Assembly (NCBI RefSeq): GCF_003026365.1
Contig: NZ_PYOM01000014.1
Span: 62,001-126,000 of the forward strand
Origin: Photobacterium angustum
GTDB lineage: Bacteria; Pseudomonadota; Gammaproteobacteria; Enterobacterales; Vibrionaceae
Reading direction: 5' to 3'
Length of the DNA stretch: 64,000 nucleotides
The position numbers and the translations under genes were made by a program. The notes beneath the pieces are model-generated. The model was given only the letters and a program-made list of their open reading frames with translations. It ran no database searches and had not been told where the DNA came from. Below are positions 61,690 through 64,000 of this stretch, in pieces. Numbering within the stretch: position 1 is the stretch's first letter; every line of letters begins with the position of its first letter.

Positions 61690-63402
61690 CTAGTTAAGAA
61701 CATCCATTACTTCACCTTCACCAAGAAGCAGTACTTCATCAATGCTGGTCTTACCCGCTAAAGCAAGCTCCATTGCAGATTCCACCAGCGGTTTATAGCC
61801 TTCACTCTTTCTCGCTAGTTGGGTAAATAACACCGCATTATTTTGACGTAACGCATCCATCATATCTTGGCGCATCTCAAGTAATTCAAAGACACCAATA
61901 CGGCCTTTATAACCGGTAAAGTTACAGCTATGACAACCTCGTCCTCGGCGGAAGACATGATTGTTGTAGAATGGGAAACGGGTTTCTAGCCACGCTTTTT
62001 GTCCCAGCTCTAAAGCCGCATCTTCACCACAATCACTACAAATACGACGTACCAATCGCTGCGCTAATACTGCACGAACGGCACTTGCCACCAAGTAACC
62101 AGGTGCTTCCATATCGATCATACGCAGTGCACTGTCTACCGCATCGTTAGTATGAAGTGTCGATAAAACTAGGTGACCCGTTAATGCCGAACGCAAGCCA
62201 ATTTCGACTGTTTCCTGATCGCGCATCTCACCAATTAAGATGACATCGGGATCCTGACGTAAAAAAGTGCGTAGAATAGATGAGAAATTAAGCCCAATCT
62301 TGCTGTTTACCTGAACTTGGTTAACACGCGGCAATCGATATTCAACCGGATCTTCTGCTGTAATGAGTTTTTTACCCGGCTTATTTAATTCACTTAATGC
62401 ACCATATAGCGTCGTAGTTTTACCTGAACCTGTTGGCCCTGTTACCAAAATCATGCCATGCGGACGTTTTAACTGGCGACGAAAACGCTGCACGATATCA
62501 TTCGGCATACCGATTTCATCAAGGCTTAAAATACCGGCTGACTGATCAAGTAAACGCATTACCACCGATTCACCATGTTGAATTGGCATAGTAGAAATAC
62601 GCACATCAACCGAGCGGTTTCGTACCATCATATTAAAGCGTCCATCTTGAGGCAGACGCTTTTCAGAAATATCGAGGCCACTCATAAGCTTTAAACGCAA
62701 TACTAGCGCAGAAGAAATACTGCTCTCATCAATCAGGTTTTCATGCAGTACACCATCAATACGTTGGCGGATACGCAACACATCAGCATCTGGCTCTATG
62801 TGAATATCTGAAGCGCCCACTTGCACTGCATCTTCAAACAACGAGTTGATAAGTTTTACAACAGTCACTTCTTCATTGTCGGCCTCTTCCATGCCGAATG
62901 TGAAAGTGTGGTGATCTTGGTGTTCTGCTTTTAATTGCTCTGCAAATGACGCAATTTCTTGAGTTCTACGATAGTAACGATCAAAGGCAGCCAACAATTG
63001 ACGCTCTGGCGCAATCACAAGTTCAACACGGTATTGACTAAGCTGATCAAACACCGCTTCTTGTGCCGCTAAGTCAGCAGGATCACTCATCGCAACACGA
63101 ACTGTATCACCGTGCTGACCTAAAACTAACGCACGTAAACGACGCGCATTTACTTCTGATAGTAAACCAACATGTTCGCTATCCACTTGCACTCGTGTTA
63201 AATCAACAAGCGGCACATCAAGCTGACGTGCCAAAAACTGCAGCATTTGCTGTTCAGTAAGAAACCCTAAATTAATTAGGGTGTCACCGAGCTTACGTCC
63301 CGTTGATTGCTGTTTTGTCAGTGCTTGTTCTAGTTGTTGCTGAGTAATGATATTTTCATCAACTAGAAGATCGCCTAAGCGTTTACGTAATCGAATTTGC
63401 AT
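61690..63402 (-). CDS. mshE: MSHA pilus extension ATPase MshE (c-di-GMP binding)
   Basis: MshE is the PilB/GspE-type ATPase that drives MSHA extension. The N-terminus carries two MshEN repeats, R8-L-G-D-L-L...Q31 and K37-L-G-D-T-L...Q60, the c-di-GMP-binding motif established for Vibrio cholerae MshE. This suggests that c-di-GMP controls piliation here. Walker A is TGPTGSGKTT (about 321-330), Walker B DPDVILIGEMRD. A four-Cys zinc site (CSDCG and CHSCN) is present. AGGAG precedes the ATG. Length 570 matches the family. Confidence 0.96.
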   Translation of the reverse strand: MQIRLRKRLGDLLVDENIITQQQLEQALTKQQSTGRKLGDTLINLGFLTEQQMLQFLARQLDVPLVDLTRVQVDSEHVGLLSEVNARRLRALVLGQHGDTVRVAMSDPADLAAQEAVFDQLSQYRVELVIAPERQLLAAFDRYYRRTQEIASFAEQLKAEHQDHHTFTFGMEEADNEEVTVVKLINSLFEDAVQVGASDIHIEPDADVLRIRQRIDGVLHENLIDESSISSALVLRLKLMSGLDISEKRLPQDGRFNMMVRNRSVDVRISTMPIQHGESVVMRLLDQSAGILSLDEIGMPNDIVQRFRRQLKRPHGMILVTGPTGSGKTTTLYGALSELNKPGKKLITAEDPVEYRLPRVNQVQVNSKIGLNFSSILRTFLRQDPDVILIGEMRDQETVEIGLRSALTGHLVLSTLHTNDAVDSALRMIDMEAPGYLVASAVRAVLAQRLVRRICSDCGEDAALELGQKAWLETRFPFYNNHVFRRGRGCHSCNFTGYKGRIGVFELLEMRQDMMDALRQNNAVLFTQLARKSEGYKPLVESAMELALAGKTSIDEVLLLGEGEVMDVLN

Positions 63403-63405
63403 CGG

Positions 63406-64000
63406 CTAGCTCCTATGCGATTTTAATGCAACTAAGCGCTGCTGAATAAATTGTTGTGATGACGCTGAGATATTACCTAGCTGTAACGCTTTTTGATAAG
63501 ACTCACGGGCTTTCTCTGCATTACCACTCCGGTCTTGAGCAATCGCTAATCCCATCCACCAGCGACCATCAAATGACGCTAAACGCACTAATTGTTGATA
63601 ACTTTGAAGTGCTACCACATTGTTATTTAACCTTTGTGCTAACGCACCACGCATGGCTAAATACTGCGAATCTATACTGCCACTTTTATCATTTAACACA
63701 GCTAATGCCGCTTGATTTTGATTTTCATTGACCAATAATTTAGCGAGTGTTAAACGTAACTGTGGTTGATTCGGTTGCTTTGCTAGACCTTTTTCAAGCG
63801 TCGCAATTGCTTCTCTTACATTGCCTCGCCCATAGTACAATGCCGCTAAACGTTGCCTTGCCATGATCCAATCAGGACGGTAATTTAAAGCCGACTCTAA
63901 ATTAACAACCGCTTGTTTACTGTTTTGCTGCTCTAAGGCTTTTTCTGCATTTAAGTATTCAACTTGCGCCAATTCTTTTGGCGTTAAAGAAACCGTTTGA
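63406..64000 (-). CDS. mshN: MSHA biogenesis protein MshN (partial, runs off right edge)
   Basis: The frame is open to the window edge without a stop, so the N-terminal half and the membrane anchor lie outside. The 198 visible codons contain TPR repeats (PDWIMARQRLAALYYGRGNV, WWMGLAIAQDRSGNAEKARE), consistent with MshN, a TPR protein preceding mshE. It ends 3 nt before the mshE ATG. A TTG at 63972 is probably internal. Confidence 0.9.
   Translation of the reverse strand, partial: QTVSLTPKELAQVEYLNAEKALEQQNSKQAVVNLESALNYRPDWIMARQRLAALYYGRGNVREAIATLEKGLAKQPNQPQLRLTLAKLLVNENQNQAALAVLNDKSGSIDSQYLAMRGALAQRLNNNVVALQSYQQLVRLASFDGRWWMGLAIAQDRSGNAEKARESYQKALQLGNISASSQQFIQQRLVALKSHRS

Overview
The window is a gene-dense chromosomal segment of a marine gamma-proteobacterium of the family Vibrionaceae. 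Photobacterium fits best, judged from gene order, protein sequences and moderately low GC; the genus is an inference. I see no rRNA, tRNA, insertion sequence, prophage or CRISPR array. Almost everything belongs to the core genome for envelope growth, lipid and LPS transport, and regulation. The last 17 kb is a surface pilus locus.

Layout. (1) 1-4973, minus strand: the start of the division/cell-wall (dcw) cluster, mraZ-rsmH-ftsL-ftsI-murE, with an MraZ operator upstream; murE runs off the left edge. (2) 5090-5537: RNase P RNA (rnpB) with its terminator. (3) 5669-9848: rsmI, and divergently lpoA-yraN-diaA-dolP. (4) 9911-15087, minus strand: sspA-sspB, the cytochrome bc1 operon petABC, and rplM-rpsI with a structured leader. 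(5) 15222-19666: zapE, zapG, and the periplasmic proteases degQ and degS. (6) 19762-24555, minus strand: mlaFEDCB-ibaG-murA (outer-membrane lipid asymmetry and peptidoglycan precursor synthesis). (7) 24840-32224: yrbG-kdsD-lptC-lptA-lptB-rpoN-hpf-ptsN-rapZ-npr (LPS transport, sigma-54, nitrogen PTS). kdsC, normally between kdsD and lptC, is absent. (8) 32225-44382: mgtE, pmbA, darP, then tldD, nit, yhdP, rng and maf. (9) 44424-47089, minus strand: mreBCD. (10) 47141-64000, minus strand: the mannose-sensitive haemagglutinin (MSHA) type IV pilus locus in transcription order mshN (partial)-E-G-F-B, three tandem major-pilin genes, mshC-D-O-P and two tandem MshQ-like genes.

How the genes work together. 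MshE is the extension ATPase and carries the N-terminal c-di-GMP-binding repeats. MshG is the platform protein, MshB/C/D/O/P are minor pilins, and the three MshA-like proteins are fibre subunits. The two large secreted MshQ-like proteins are candidate pilus-associated adhesins. A terminator hairpin between the third major pilin and mshC probably sets high major-pilin and low minor-pilin output. A second terminator separates the two mshQ genes, so the distal one may be expressed independently.

Most unusual points: three major-pilin genes plus two MshQ-like genes in one locus, the missing kdsC, a yraN gene whose conserved N-terminus lies upstream of its only normal start codon, and unexplained inverted and direct repeats upstream of mgtE.
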